A DNA stretch of 64,000 nt from Sphingobium jiangsuense. Lineage in GTDB: Bacteria; Pseudomonadota; Alphaproteobacteria; Sphingomonadales; Sphingomonadaceae. The DNA is taken from assembly GCF_014196495.1 (NCBI RefSeq), contig NZ_JACIDT010000001.1:430542-494541 (forward strand), in the 5' to 3' direction. The position numbers and the translations under genes are program-made. The notes beneath the pieces were generated by a model. The model made no database searches and was not told where the DNA came from. It saw nothing but the letters and a program-made list of their open reading frames with translations. This document shows, piece after piece, positions 1-7,552 of this stretch (the first letter of the stretch is position 1; each line of letters begins with the position of its first letter).

Positions 1-2480
1 ACGCCGTTCAGCCGACCGTTCAGCGCGACGCGCCAGAGCTGCGGATCGAACAGCGCATTGGCGGCGAGGCGGAAGGGATAGCGCGTGCGCCCCTCCGCCA
101 GCAACTTCGCCTGCCCGCGCCCGCCGCGGTAGACGATATCGCTGCGGGCGCCCGCAAGGTAGAATTCGCCCATGCGCAGCCCCGCCACCTGGACATTGCC
201 GACGATCTGCGGCTGCTGCGCCAGCGTCGCGTCCGCCTTGACGATCGCGCGGTCGATGGTGAGGCCCACCGGCCCTTCGAGCCGCGCCTGCGTCGCCGTC
301 GCGTCGACGAGCGCGCGCTGGTTGCCGCCCGCATCGGAAAGCCGCACCTGCCCATCGATGCCGGATCCGCTCGCCAGCAGCGTTCCGGCGAAGGGACCGG
401 CCGCGCTCTGGGTCATCCGGCCCGTCAGGGCGACGCCGGAAAAGCTGGTGCCGGGGCGCACGTCGATGGTCAGCGGCCCGCGCCCGGTGATGGCGGCGAT
501 ATTGGCGCGCACCGGGCCGTAATCGCTGTTGCCCTGCCCGGTGACGAAATAGGTTCCGTTCTCGCCCCGGATCGTCGCCGTCACATCGGCAAGGCCGATG
601 CCGACGCCCGGCCGGGGCGCGGCCAGCCGGACGAGCGGGCGGTCGGCGCTGCCCGTCACATCGACGCCGAGCGGACCATATTGGTCGGAGCTGGCGCGCG
701 CGGTGAAGCGAACCGATCCGTCCGCACCGTAGCGCCCCTGCCCCCGCGTCACGCGGAAGGACGGCGCGGCCACCTGCAGGCGGTCCAGCGTGGCGACGCC
801 GTTGCTGTCATAGCCGACATCGGCGACAATCAGCGCATTGCCGCCGAGGAATGTCTGGAGGCCGTCGTTGAGCAGCCGCGTCGAGCGCGCGGTCACCCGC
901 CCGCCCAGCCGGAACGCGCCGTTCGCGCCGGTCTTGAGGTCCATGTCGGTCCGCACGTTGAAGATGCCGACGCTCTCGACCCTATAGCCGTTCACCCGGC
1001 CGTTGAACGCGCCGGTGTAGAGTGCGCGATTGAGGTCGGCGACGATCACCGCCGTCGCGTCGATCCGGTCGGTGCGCAGCTTCATATTGTCGGACATCAG
1101 CCGCCCGTTGGCATAGGCGAAGTCGCCGTCCAGCCGCACATTGGTCAGCAGCGGCTCCATGCTCGCATTGACGCCGGTGATGCGCCGGGCGCGGCCCTCG
1201 ACCGGGATGCGCCATTGCTCCTTGTCGAGCGCGGCGCTGCCCGAAACGGCGAGGCCCTCCACATTGGTCGCGCCGAAACCGATCTGCCGCGCGGTCAGCC
1301 CATAGGCGATGCGCGGCGCGGCGAAGGCGCCGTTGAGGGTCGCCCGCGCGGCGATATCCGCGCCGCGCAGATTTTCCGCGATCACGCTCGGCTTGAGCAG
1401 GCGGAAATCCAGCGCGAGGTCCTTCATGCTGCTTTCGCCCAGATCCACGAGGCCGTCCGCGCCGAAGGTGAAATTGTCGCTTGACGCGCCGCCTTTCAGC
1501 TGGATGCGCCGCTCCTCCGCCCTTGCCGTCACGTCGAGCAGGGTGACGGGCTCCAGCATCCCCCGGCCGGGGCCGGTCAGGAACAGGCCGGGGCGGATCG
1601 GGCCCTTTGCCGCGAAGCTGCCGTCCCGCGCGGCCAGCGCCACATCGGCGAGCCTTTCCGCGCCCATGGTGCCGGACAGGCGGCCGTCCCATTTCTTCCA
1701 GTCGCCCTTGCCCGCGATGCCGAGGTCCAGCGCCTGCTCCACGCCCGTGAACCCGGCGACGAGGCCCTTGGCGGGCGCATGGACGCGCATGTCGATATCG
1801 AGCCGGTTGCTCTCCGGCACCGCATCCAGCACCAGCTTCAGCGTATCGCCGCCCGCCACGCCCGGCGCGGCGAGCGCCTTGCCGTCGGCGGTGATCTGCG
1901 CGCGCCGGTCGGCGATATGCACCCTGCCCGCGAAGGCGAGCAGATGGCGCCGGCCGGTGAAGGGCGGGTCGATCTGGAGCCTGCCGATTTCCAGCCGGTT
2001 CACGTCGATGTCGAGATCGGGCAGCAGCGGACCCTCGCTGGGCGGCGTCTCCCTGAACTGCGGCGCGCGGTGAAGACGCGCGGCGGGCACGAGCAGCGAG
2101 CGCACGTCGAGATGATTGCCGAGATAGGCCAGCGGCCGCCAGTCGAGGTCGAGTTGCGGCACGGTCAGGAACACGCCCTTCGGGTCGCGGAGGGCGAGGT
2201 CGCTGACCCGCATCTTGCCGAAGATCGACCCGTCGATCCGGCCGATGCCGATCTTCATCCCGTTTTCGAAGCTCAGCGCCTCCACCTGTCGCGCGACGAA
2301 GCGGCGGCCGCTGTCGGTGCCGAGCCAGGCATAGCCGCCCACGGCCAGCACGACGAGCAGGGCCAGCAGCGACAGCAGCGCGATGCCGATGCGCCGTCCC
2401 CATGAAGGGCGCCGCCCCTCCGTGCCGGAGGAAGCCGGGGCGCCGGGCGCGGTGTCGGTTATGTCGCTCTGCTGCGCCAT
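1..2480 (-). CDS. tamB: Translocation and assembly module protein TamB (partial, C-terminus beyond the left edge)
   Basis: Inner-membrane anchored, periplasm-spanning AsmA/DUF490-type protein that works with TamA to deliver material, including some beta-barrel proteins, to the outer membrane. The reading frame is open from the ATG at 2480 to the window edge (about 826 codons), so the conserved C-terminal domain is not seen. The visible part has a cytoplasmic tail of about 28 residues, one hydrophobic helix (about residues 29-50, rich in Leu/Val/Ala), then long amphipathic beta-rich sequence with no other membrane segment, as expected for a TamB groove. Its ATG overlaps the tamA stop by one base (TGATG), which implies translational coupling. 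The identification rests on the fold-like composition plus the adjacent TamA; individual motifs are weak in this family. Confidence 0.9.
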   Translation of the reverse strand, partial: MAQQSDITDTAPGAPASSGTEGRRPSWGRRIGIALLSLLALLVVLAVGGYAWLGTDSGRRFVARQVEALSFENGMKIGIGRIDGSIFGKMRVSDLALRDPKGVFLTVPQLDLDWRPLAYLGNHLDVRSLLVPAARLHRAPQFRETPPSEGPLLPDLDIDVNRLEIGRLQIDPPFTGRRHLLAFAGRVHIADRRAQITADGKALAAPGVAGGDTLKLVLDAVPESNRLDIDMRVHAPAKGLVAGFTGVEQALDLGIAGKGDWKKWDGRLSGTMGAERLADVALAARDGSFAAKGPIRPGLFLTGPGRGMLEPVTLLDVTARAEERRIQLKGGASSDNFTFGADGLVDLGESSMKDLALDFRLLKPSVIAENLRGADIAARATLNGAFAAPRIAYGLTARQIGFGATNVEGLAVSGSAALDKEQWRIPVEGRARRITGVNASMEPLLTNVRLDGDFAYANGRLMSDNMKLRTDRIDATAVIVADLNRALYTGAFNGRVNGYRVESVGIFNVRTDMDLKTGANGAFRLGGRVTARSTRLLNDGLQTFLGGNALIVADVGYDSNGVATLDRLQVAAPSFRVTRGQGRYGADGSVRFTARASSDQYGPLGVDVTGSADRPLVRLAAPRPGVGIGLADVTATIRGENGTYFVTGQGNSDYGPVRANIAAITGRGPLTIDVRPGTSFSGVALTGRMTQSAAGPFAGTLLASGSGIDGQVRLSDAGGNQRALVDATATQARLEGPVGLTIDRAIVKADATLAQQPQIVGNVQVAGLRMGEFYLAGARSDIVYRGGRGQAKLLAEGRTRYPFRLAANALFDPQLWRVALNGRLNG

Positions 2481-4669
2481 CAGAAGGCCTGCCCGATCGA
2501 GATATAGACGGAAATGCGCGATTCACCCGGCCGCCGGTCGATCGGCGTGGCGACGTCCAGCCGCATCGGCCCGAAATTGGTGTAGAAGCGTCCGCCGATG
2601 CCGACGCCGAAGCGCCAGTCGGTGAAGCGCGGCAGGGATTCGGTATAGACCTGCCCGCCGTCGACGAAGCCCACGACGCCGTAATTGCCGAAGCGATAGC
2701 GCACCTCCGCCGCCGCCTCGACGAGGCTGCGCCCGCCTATGGGGTTGTTGTCCGGATCCTTGGGACCGAGTTCCTGAAAGCCGAAGCCGCGCACCGATCC
2801 GCCGCCGCCCGCATAGAAGCGCCGCGAGGGCGCGATCTGCGCGCGATCCGCCCCGCCGATCATGCCCACCCGCGCGCGGCCTGCAAGGACGATGCCGTCC
2901 GAAACCGAATAATAGCCGGTGCCTTCCAGCAGCGTGCGGGCATAGGCCTGCGCGCCGCTGCCCAGCGAGGCCTCCGGCGAGAGCTTCGCGGTGAGGCGGA
3001 AGCCCTTGGTGGGATCGAGCAGCGAATTGGAGGTGTCGAACGTCACCTGTCCCGGCAGCGCGATGAGCGAGAAGGTCCGCCGCCGCCTTTCCCCCGACGC
3101 GAAGTCATAATCCTGCTCGTTCGTGCCGATCAGCTCGAAACCGTAGCTGTAGGTGAACCGCTTCTGCCAGATCGGGGTGCTGTCATAGGAAATGCGGCCC
3201 GCGAGCCTGCCGGTATAGGCCTCATAAGCGTCGAAATCGCTGTGGTTGGCGCTCAGCGACAATTCGACCGTGCGGTCGCGCCTGCCCGCATTGGACCGCC
3301 GGAAGGTGCCCCCCAGCCCCTGTTCCTGCGTGCCCAGCGTGGCGGAGCCGATCAGCGCGCCTTCGGGCGGGAAGAGGTTGCGATGCGTCCAGCTTCCCTC
3401 CAGCTTGATGCCCTGTCCGGTCGCATAGCCCGCCTGCCCGGCGAGCGTGCGCGGCGGCCCCGCCTCCTGATTGACGACGAGGTTCGCATATTGGGTGTCG
3501 TCGCCGCTCGCTATCCCGGTCTGCTGCGGCGCGATCGCCACGGTGGAGAACAGCCCCGTCGCCACCAGCGCCCGCCGCAGATCGTCGACCTTGCGGCTGT
3601 CATAGGGCTCGCCCTTTTCGAAGCGCGCGATGGTCGCGATATGGTCGGGCTCGAACACCGCCTTGTCGCCGCTGATGACGATATCGCCGAAGCGGCTGCG
3701 CGGGCCGGGCGTTACCGGCAGCGTGTAATCGCCGGTTCGCGTCGCGGCGTCGAGCAGGATGTCGCGCTCCCCCACCTCGACGAAGGGATAGCCGTTTTCC
3801 GGCAGCTTCACCGCGATATTGGCCTCCGCGCCCAATATCCGGTCGGCGACGATCGGCTCGCCGCTCTTGGGCGCGAAGGCTTTTTCGATGAGGTCGGGCG
3901 GCGTCACCGGCGGCGCGTCGAAGCGGATCGCGCCCAGCCGGTAGCGCGGCCCCGGCGTCGCCTGGAGCAGCACGGCGATTTCCCCCTGCTGCGCTCCGTC
4001 TGCAGCCTGCTCCGGCAGTTCCAGGCTGCCCTGCACCGTCGCGTCGAAAAAGCCCTGCCCCGACAATATATCCGCCAGCAGCGTCTGGTCCGATTGCAGG
4101 CGCGCATTGATCATCGCGCCGTTGGCGGCCTTGCCCTTGCCTTCCTCAAGCGCGGAAAGGCTGCGAAACAGGGCTTTCACGTCGCTGGCGCCGACGGGCG
4201 CCACCTCGTCCTCGCCGGAAAGGTTGTCCAGCCCCTCCAAGCGATAGCCATAGCGCACCTCCGCCGATCCGCCGTCGTCGGCCTCGGTATAGCGGCTTTC
4301 GTCGAAGGCCTCGACGTCGAAGGCCTGAAGCGGGGTCAGCGGCCGGTCGATTTCGGGATCGATCGCGGGCGGCTCGCCCAGCGGCTCGGCGGCCCGTGCC
4401 TGCGCCTCCCAGTCGGCCACGCTGCCCATCGGCGCATCGGGATCGGCGTCGATCGGGGGAATGCTGCTGTCGAATTCCTCGTCGGAGATGATCGGCTCCT
4501 GCGCCGCCGGATCCTGCGCCCCGGCTCCGTCCTGACCGACATGCGCAGGTCCGGAGGCACCGGTGGAGACATCGGCTCCGGTCTGCGCAAGGAGCGGCGA
4601 AGGCAGCCCCATGGCCACCGCCATCACCATTAGGGAAACGCCCGACGATATGCCCGCCCGTTGGCCCAT
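2480..4669 (-). CDS. tamA: Outer-membrane autotransporter assembly protein TamA (Omp85/BamA superfamily)
   Basis: Omp85-family beta-barrel protein with N-terminal POTRA domains, the outer-membrane partner of TamB. The protein starts with a signal peptide ending in LLAQ, followed by an acidic linker of about 100 residues, POTRA-like segments, and a C-terminal barrel. The barrel contains the Omp85 feature VRGF and ends with an aromatic residue (GQAF), the usual barrel end. I use the ATG at 4669, about 729 residues, because it places the signal peptide at the N-terminus. An in-frame GTG at 4711 would add 14 residues and is the other option. The downstream gene tamB overlaps its stop codon by one base. 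Whether it is TamA rather than a second BamA is decided by the tamB neighbour. Confidence 0.92.
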   Translation of the reverse strand: MGQRAGISSGVSLMVMAVAMGLPSPLLAQTGADVSTGASGPAHVGQDGAGAQDPAAQEPIISDEEFDSSIPPIDADPDAPMGSVADWEAQARAAEPLGEPPAIDPEIDRPLTPLQAFDVEAFDESRYTEADDGGSAEVRYGYRLEGLDNLSGEDEVAPVGASDVKALFRSLSALEEGKGKAANGAMINARLQSDQTLLADILSGQGFFDATVQGSLELPEQAADGAQQGEIAVLLQATPGPRYRLGAIRFDAPPVTPPDLIEKAFAPKSGEPIVADRILGAEANIAVKLPENGYPFVEVGERDILLDAATRTGDYTLPVTPGPRSRFGDIVISGDKAVFEPDHIATIARFEKGEPYDSRKVDDLRRALVATGLFSTVAIAPQQTGIASGDDTQYANLVVNQEAGPPRTLAGQAGYATGQGIKLEGSWTHRNLFPPEGALIGSATLGTQEQGLGGTFRRSNAGRRDRTVELSLSANHSDFDAYEAYTGRLAGRISYDSTPIWQKRFTYSYGFELIGTNEQDYDFASGERRRRTFSLIALPGQVTFDTSNSLLDPTKGFRLTAKLSPEASLGSGAQAYARTLLEGTGYYSVSDGIVLAGRARVGMIGGADRAQIAPSRRFYAGGGGSVRGFGFQELGPKDPDNNPIGGRSLVEAAAEVRYRFGNYGVVGFVDGGQVYTESLPRFTDWRFGVGIGGRFYTNFGPMRLDVATPIDRRPGESRISVYISIGQAF

Positions 4670-5150
4670 CACCTGCCGATGCCGAATGACAGAATAATAC
4701 GCCAATCCCACACCCCTTTTTCTTCTGCCCGCACGGTCCCACCGGCCCGTATCAGCGGCTTTCCGTCATTCAACCGGGGATACCGCCACCCCGCCCCGAC
4801 CGGAACCGGCCGATCCGCACCTTGGTATCGGAAAAACCTGCCCTTCCACCACCATCCCTTCTTCTCTCCGCCGCCGGACAGGCCGTCCGCCCTTTCCCTT
4901 TCAACCGGGAACTCCGCGCCCGCGTCGGCCGTTGCATCGGTTCCTGTATAGACAGGATGAAAGGCCGGAACTGGAATTCCGATATTCATGTCTGAAACAT
5001 GAACACGGAAAGGCATCTCTGGTTCCGGCGGCGCCGGGCAGGCAGGGGCGAAGGGCCCGTTCTTCCTCTTGCTCGACGGGGGATCGATCGCGGCCGCATC
5101 GGACCGGCTGCCCATCATCAATCGCCCGATGCCTGCAACCGCTACGGCTG
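4670..5150. other. Non-coding intergenic region between tamA and the response regulator
   Basis: About 480 bases upstream of two divergent genes. I see no convincing coding frame: the short open frames here have no homology I recognise and no ribosome site. It contains two short perfect inverted repeats, TCCTGT-ATAG-ACAGGA at 4942-4957 and TTCATGT-CTGAA-ACATGAA at 4985-5003, listed separately. The tamA side must hold that gene's promoter, which I could not place with confidence. Confidence 0.5.
4942..5003. promoter_or_regulatory. Pair of short inverted repeats, possible operators
   Basis: Two perfect dyads, a 6-bp arm with a 4-base centre (4942-4957) and a 7-bp arm with a 5-base centre (4985-5003), sit 43 bases apart in the divergent promoter region of tamA and the response regulator gene. 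Dyads of this size are typical of dimeric repressor sites. No regulator can be named. Confidence 0.35.
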
Positions 5151-5181
5151 TTCAGTTTCGGTTGAACGACCGCGCCTATAA
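5151..5181 (+). promoter_or_regulatory. Likely autoregulatory promoter of the response regulator gene: TTCAG box plus -10
   Basis: TTCAGTTTCGGTTGAAC at 5151-5167 is an 11-base-period direct repeat of the kind bound by OmpR/PhoB-type regulators. CTATAA follows, beginning 25 bases after the start of the box. The same 13 bases (TTCAGTTTCGGTT), again 25 bases before a CTATGA hexamer, lie upstream of the sensor kinase gene on the other strand (7477 down to 7446). The shared layout suggests that one regulator drives both genes. This is inference from sequence only. Confidence 0.55.
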
Positions 5182-5216
5182 GGCGATGGCCATGAGGAAC
5201 GGCCGGGAGGTGACAG

Positions 5217-5882
5217 ATGCGCATATTGCTGGTTGAGGACGATCAGGGCCTCGCGGACGATATCGCCCGCACCCTGCGCGCGGAGAATTTCGCGGTGGAT
5301 GTGGCCAATAACGGCGAGGACGGCGCGCATCTCGGCGCGACGGAGCGTTATGACGCCGCCGTTCTCGACCTCGGCCTGCCCAAGCTCGACGGCCTCAGCG
5401 TGCTCCATGGCTGGCGGTCGGGCGGGCATGACCTGCCGGTTCTGATCCTCACCGCGCGCGACGGCTGGTCGGAAAAGGTGGCGGGGTTCAAGGCGGGCGC
5501 CGACGATTATCTGATCAAGCCCTTCCGCGTGCAGGAACTGGTGATGCGCCTGCGTGCGCTGGTGCGCCGCGCCACCGGCCATGCGTCGACCCGCATCAGC
5601 TGCGGCCCGCTGGTCTTCGATGCGCAGCTGGGCCATTTCGAGCTGGACGGTCTGCCGCTGCGCCTCACCGCCTTCGAATGGCGGGTGCTCTCCACCCTCA
5701 TGCTGCGGAAAGACATGGTGGTCGAACGGCGCGAGCTGATCGACCGGGTTTACGAATATGATGCCGACGTCGATTCCAATTCGCTGGAGGTGATCGTCGG
5801 GCGGCTGCGCCGCAAGATCGGCACGGAGATGATCCAGACCATCCGGGGCCGGGGCTACAGCCTGAGCTGCCCGGCCGGTTGA
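5217..5882 (+). CDS. Two-component response regulator, OmpR/PhoP family
   Basis: A 221-residue transcription factor with an N-terminal receiver domain (residues 1-115) and a C-terminal winged-helix DNA-binding domain (about 125-218). The receiver keeps the acidic pocket (E7, D8, D9), the phospho-acceptor Asp51 in VLDLGLPK, the switch Thr in LILTARD and the Lys in LIKPF. The ribosome site GGGAGGTG precedes the ATG. Overall it resembles PhoP/QseB-like regulators. The probable partner kinase is encoded just downstream but on the opposite strand (6045-7397); the two genes face each other across a structured repeat. The shared upstream box supports a functional pair. The stimulus is unknown. Confidence 0.93.
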   Translation: MRILLVEDDQGLADDIARTLRAENFAVDVANNGEDGAHLGATERYDAAVLDLGLPKLDGLSVLHGWRSGGHDLPVLILTARDGWSEKVAGFKAGADDYLIKPFRVQELVMRLRALVRRATGHASTRISCGPLVFDAQLGHFELDGLPLRLTAFEWRVLSTLMLRKDMVVERRELIDRVYEYDADVDSNSLEVIVGRLRRKIGTEMIQTIRGRGYSLSCPAG

Positions 5883-5910
5883 TTCCAGCCCGCCATTGAC
5901 ACTGGGGGGG

Positions 5911-6041
5911 GGTCGAGATTGCGTTCAGGTGGAGCCGAGAAGCGTGCTCTTCGAGCATCGAAGCGCAGCGACCTGAAGGTCGTGAGCACCGAAGCGCAGG
6001 ATAGCGCGGTTCGCAGGCCCGTATGAGCGGAATGTCGATCC
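5911..6041. repeat. Structured dispersed repeat, copy A
   Basis: About 130 bp lying between two convergent genes. The central 100 bases are nearly the same as the element at 47035-47180. Inside are a hairpin CGACCT-GA-AGGTCG (5969-5982) and a small one GTGCTC-TTC-GAGCAT. The outer arms, GGTCGAGATT at 5911-5920 and AATGTCGATCC at 6031-6041, are nearly complementary to each other but unlike the arms of the other copy, so pairing rather than sequence is conserved there. It could act as a two-way transcription terminator or be a non-autonomous mobile or RNA element. Confidence 0.7.
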
Positions 6042-6044
6042 GCC

Positions 6045-7397
6045 CTAGCCCGGCAGCAGCAGGTCGATCCTCAGCCCGCCCAGCGCCGACACCCCCAGCT
6101 CCAGCGCGCCGCCATGCAGTTCCGCCAGTTCGCGGGCGATGGGCAAGCCGAAGCCGTGGCCGTCCTCCCGCTCGTCGAGCCGCCGTCCGGGCACCAGCGC
6201 CTGCGCCCGCGCCTCCTCGGAAAGGCCCGGCCCGTCGTCCTCGATCGCGATGCGCCGCATCTTGCCTTCGGCCCGCGCGCTGACGAGGATGCGCGAACTT
6301 CCCCATTTCCATGCATTGTCGAGCAGGTTGCCCAGCATTTCGGCAAGGTCCTGCGGATCGCATTTGACGGCGAGGTCCGGCTCGATCCGCATATCGGCGG
6401 CGATGTTCTTTTCCGCATAGATCCGCCCCAGCGCCTGCAACAGATCCTGCACCGCCCCTGCGAGCGGCACCGCGGGCTGGCCCGGCGCGCCGGGGGAGGC
6501 GGCGCGGGCACGGCCCAGATGGTGCCGGATGGCGCCGTCGATCTGCGCCACCAGCGCGCCGAGCTGGCCATCGGGATCGCGGCCCGGCTCGGCCAGCCGG
6601 ACGCCGAGGGTCGCCAGCGGCGTCTTGAGGCTGTGGGCGAGGTTGGCGACATGCCCTCGCGCCCGCATCAGCGCCGCCTCATTTTCGTCGAGCAGTCCGT
6701 TCAGCTCGCCCACCACGGAGGAAAGCTCCGCCGGCTGATCGGCCGGGATGCGGTCACGCTCGCCCGACCGCACCTCGGCCAGCGACTGGCGCAGGCGCTC
6801 CAGCGGGCGCAGGCCGATCTGCAACTGCAACAGCGTCGCGACCAGCAGCGCGAGGCTCAGCGCGGCGAGCAGCAGCAGCACCGGCCATATCGCGGCGTAC
6901 CGCAAGCGGACGAACAGCGCGCGCGGCGCGGATACCGTGATACGCACCGTCCCGCCGCCGGTCCGCTTTTCCAGCGATCGCACATACAGCCCCTCGCCCT
7001 GGCTGGTGCGGGGACGGGCGAAGCCTTCCGTCCTGCCGCGCCCTTCGGAGGCTCCGCGCTCCGGCTTTCTGTCGGCATGCGCATGGCCCAGACGGGGGGG
7101 AATGATCTCGCGCGAGGTATAGCTGCCGCCGGGGGCGTCTATCCGCCAGCCCCAGCCGCGCCGGTGCTGGGTGAAGGGGCCGATTTCCTGCAACGCGGCG
7201 CGATCGATGCTGCCATCGGCGCGCACGCTGCGCGCGAGCAGCGCTATCTGGGTATCGAGCCGCTCGTCCAGCCCGCGCCGCACGAAGCCGTCCAGCACCT
7301 TGCCGATGGAAAGGCTGGCGAGCAGCAACGCGATGCCGGTGAAAAGCAGACCGGCGAGCATCAGGCGCGCGCGTATCGATTGCGGAAAAAACCTCAT
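6045..7397 (-). CDS. Sensor histidine kinase (PhoQ/EnvZ-like)
   Basis: A 450-residue membrane histidine kinase. Transmembrane helices at about 12-34 and 168-192 enclose a periplasmic sensor region of roughly 130 residues that is rich in Arg and Gly. A HAMP linker follows, then a dimerisation domain with the phospho-acceptor His255 in NLAHSLKTPL, and an ATPase domain with the N box LLDNAWKWG and the G1 box DDGPGLS. The start codon is ATG. The gene is convergent with the response regulator at 5217-5882 and divergent from the receptor-like gene at 7553. Its promoter region carries the same TTCAGTTTCGGTT box as the regulator's promoter, so I infer that they form one system. The signal sensed is not deducible. 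Confidence 0.92.
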   Translation of the reverse strand: MRFFPQSIRARLMLAGLLFTGIALLLASLSIGKVLDGFVRRGLDERLDTQIALLARSVRADGSIDRAALQEIGPFTQHRRGWGWRIDAPGGSYTSREIIPPRLGHAHADRKPERGASEGRGRTEGFARPRTSQGEGLYVRSLEKRTGGGTVRITVSAPRALFVRLRYAAIWPVLLLLAALSLALLVATLLQLQIGLRPLERLRQSLAEVRSGERDRIPADQPAELSSVVGELNGLLDENEAALMRARGHVANLAHSLKTPLATLGVRLAEPGRDPDGQLGALVAQIDGAIRHHLGRARAASPGAPGQPAVPLAGAVQDLLQALGRIYAEKNIAADMRIEPDLAVKCDPQDLAEMLGNLLDNAWKWGSSRILVSARAEGKMRRIAIEDDGPGLSEEARAQALVPGRRLDEREDGHGFGLPIARELAELHGGALELGVSALGGLRIDLLLPG

Positions 7398-7445
7398 CTG
7401 CCGACTCCAGCCCCTTTGCCCTTTTCCCGCCTGCCCGGACCAGCT

Positions 7446-7477
7446 TCATAGCCCCTTCGGCCAAACCGAAACTGAAT
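7446..7477 (-). promoter_or_regulatory. Likely regulated promoter of the sensor kinase gene
   Basis: Reading on the minus strand, ATTCAGTTTCGGTTTGG (7477 to 7461) is followed by CTATGA at 7451-7446, exactly 25 bases from the start of the TTCAG. This matches in sequence and spacing the promoter of the response regulator gene at 5151-5181. It also lies in the shared upstream region of the divergent receptor gene at 7553, which might be controlled from here too. Confidence 0.55.
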
Positions 7478-7552
7478 GGCCGGATTCAGCCTGCATAGGC
7501 CCCGGTTCGCTATGGGATTCGGCAGAAAATCCTCTCTCCGAGTTCCTGTTCC

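Noticed and set aside
982..2526. A 514-codon minus-strand frame over tamB
   Set aside because: It is an alternative frame rich in Arg and Pro. The tamB frame from the ATG at 2480 is open to the window edge and gives a membrane anchor followed by beta-rich sequence.
2402..4633. Very long open frame (743 codons) on the plus strand opposite tamA
   Set aside because: It is the antisense shadow of tamA, produced by high GC at third positions. The product is rich in Arg/His/Ala and matches nothing, whereas the minus strand encodes a clear Omp85 protein.
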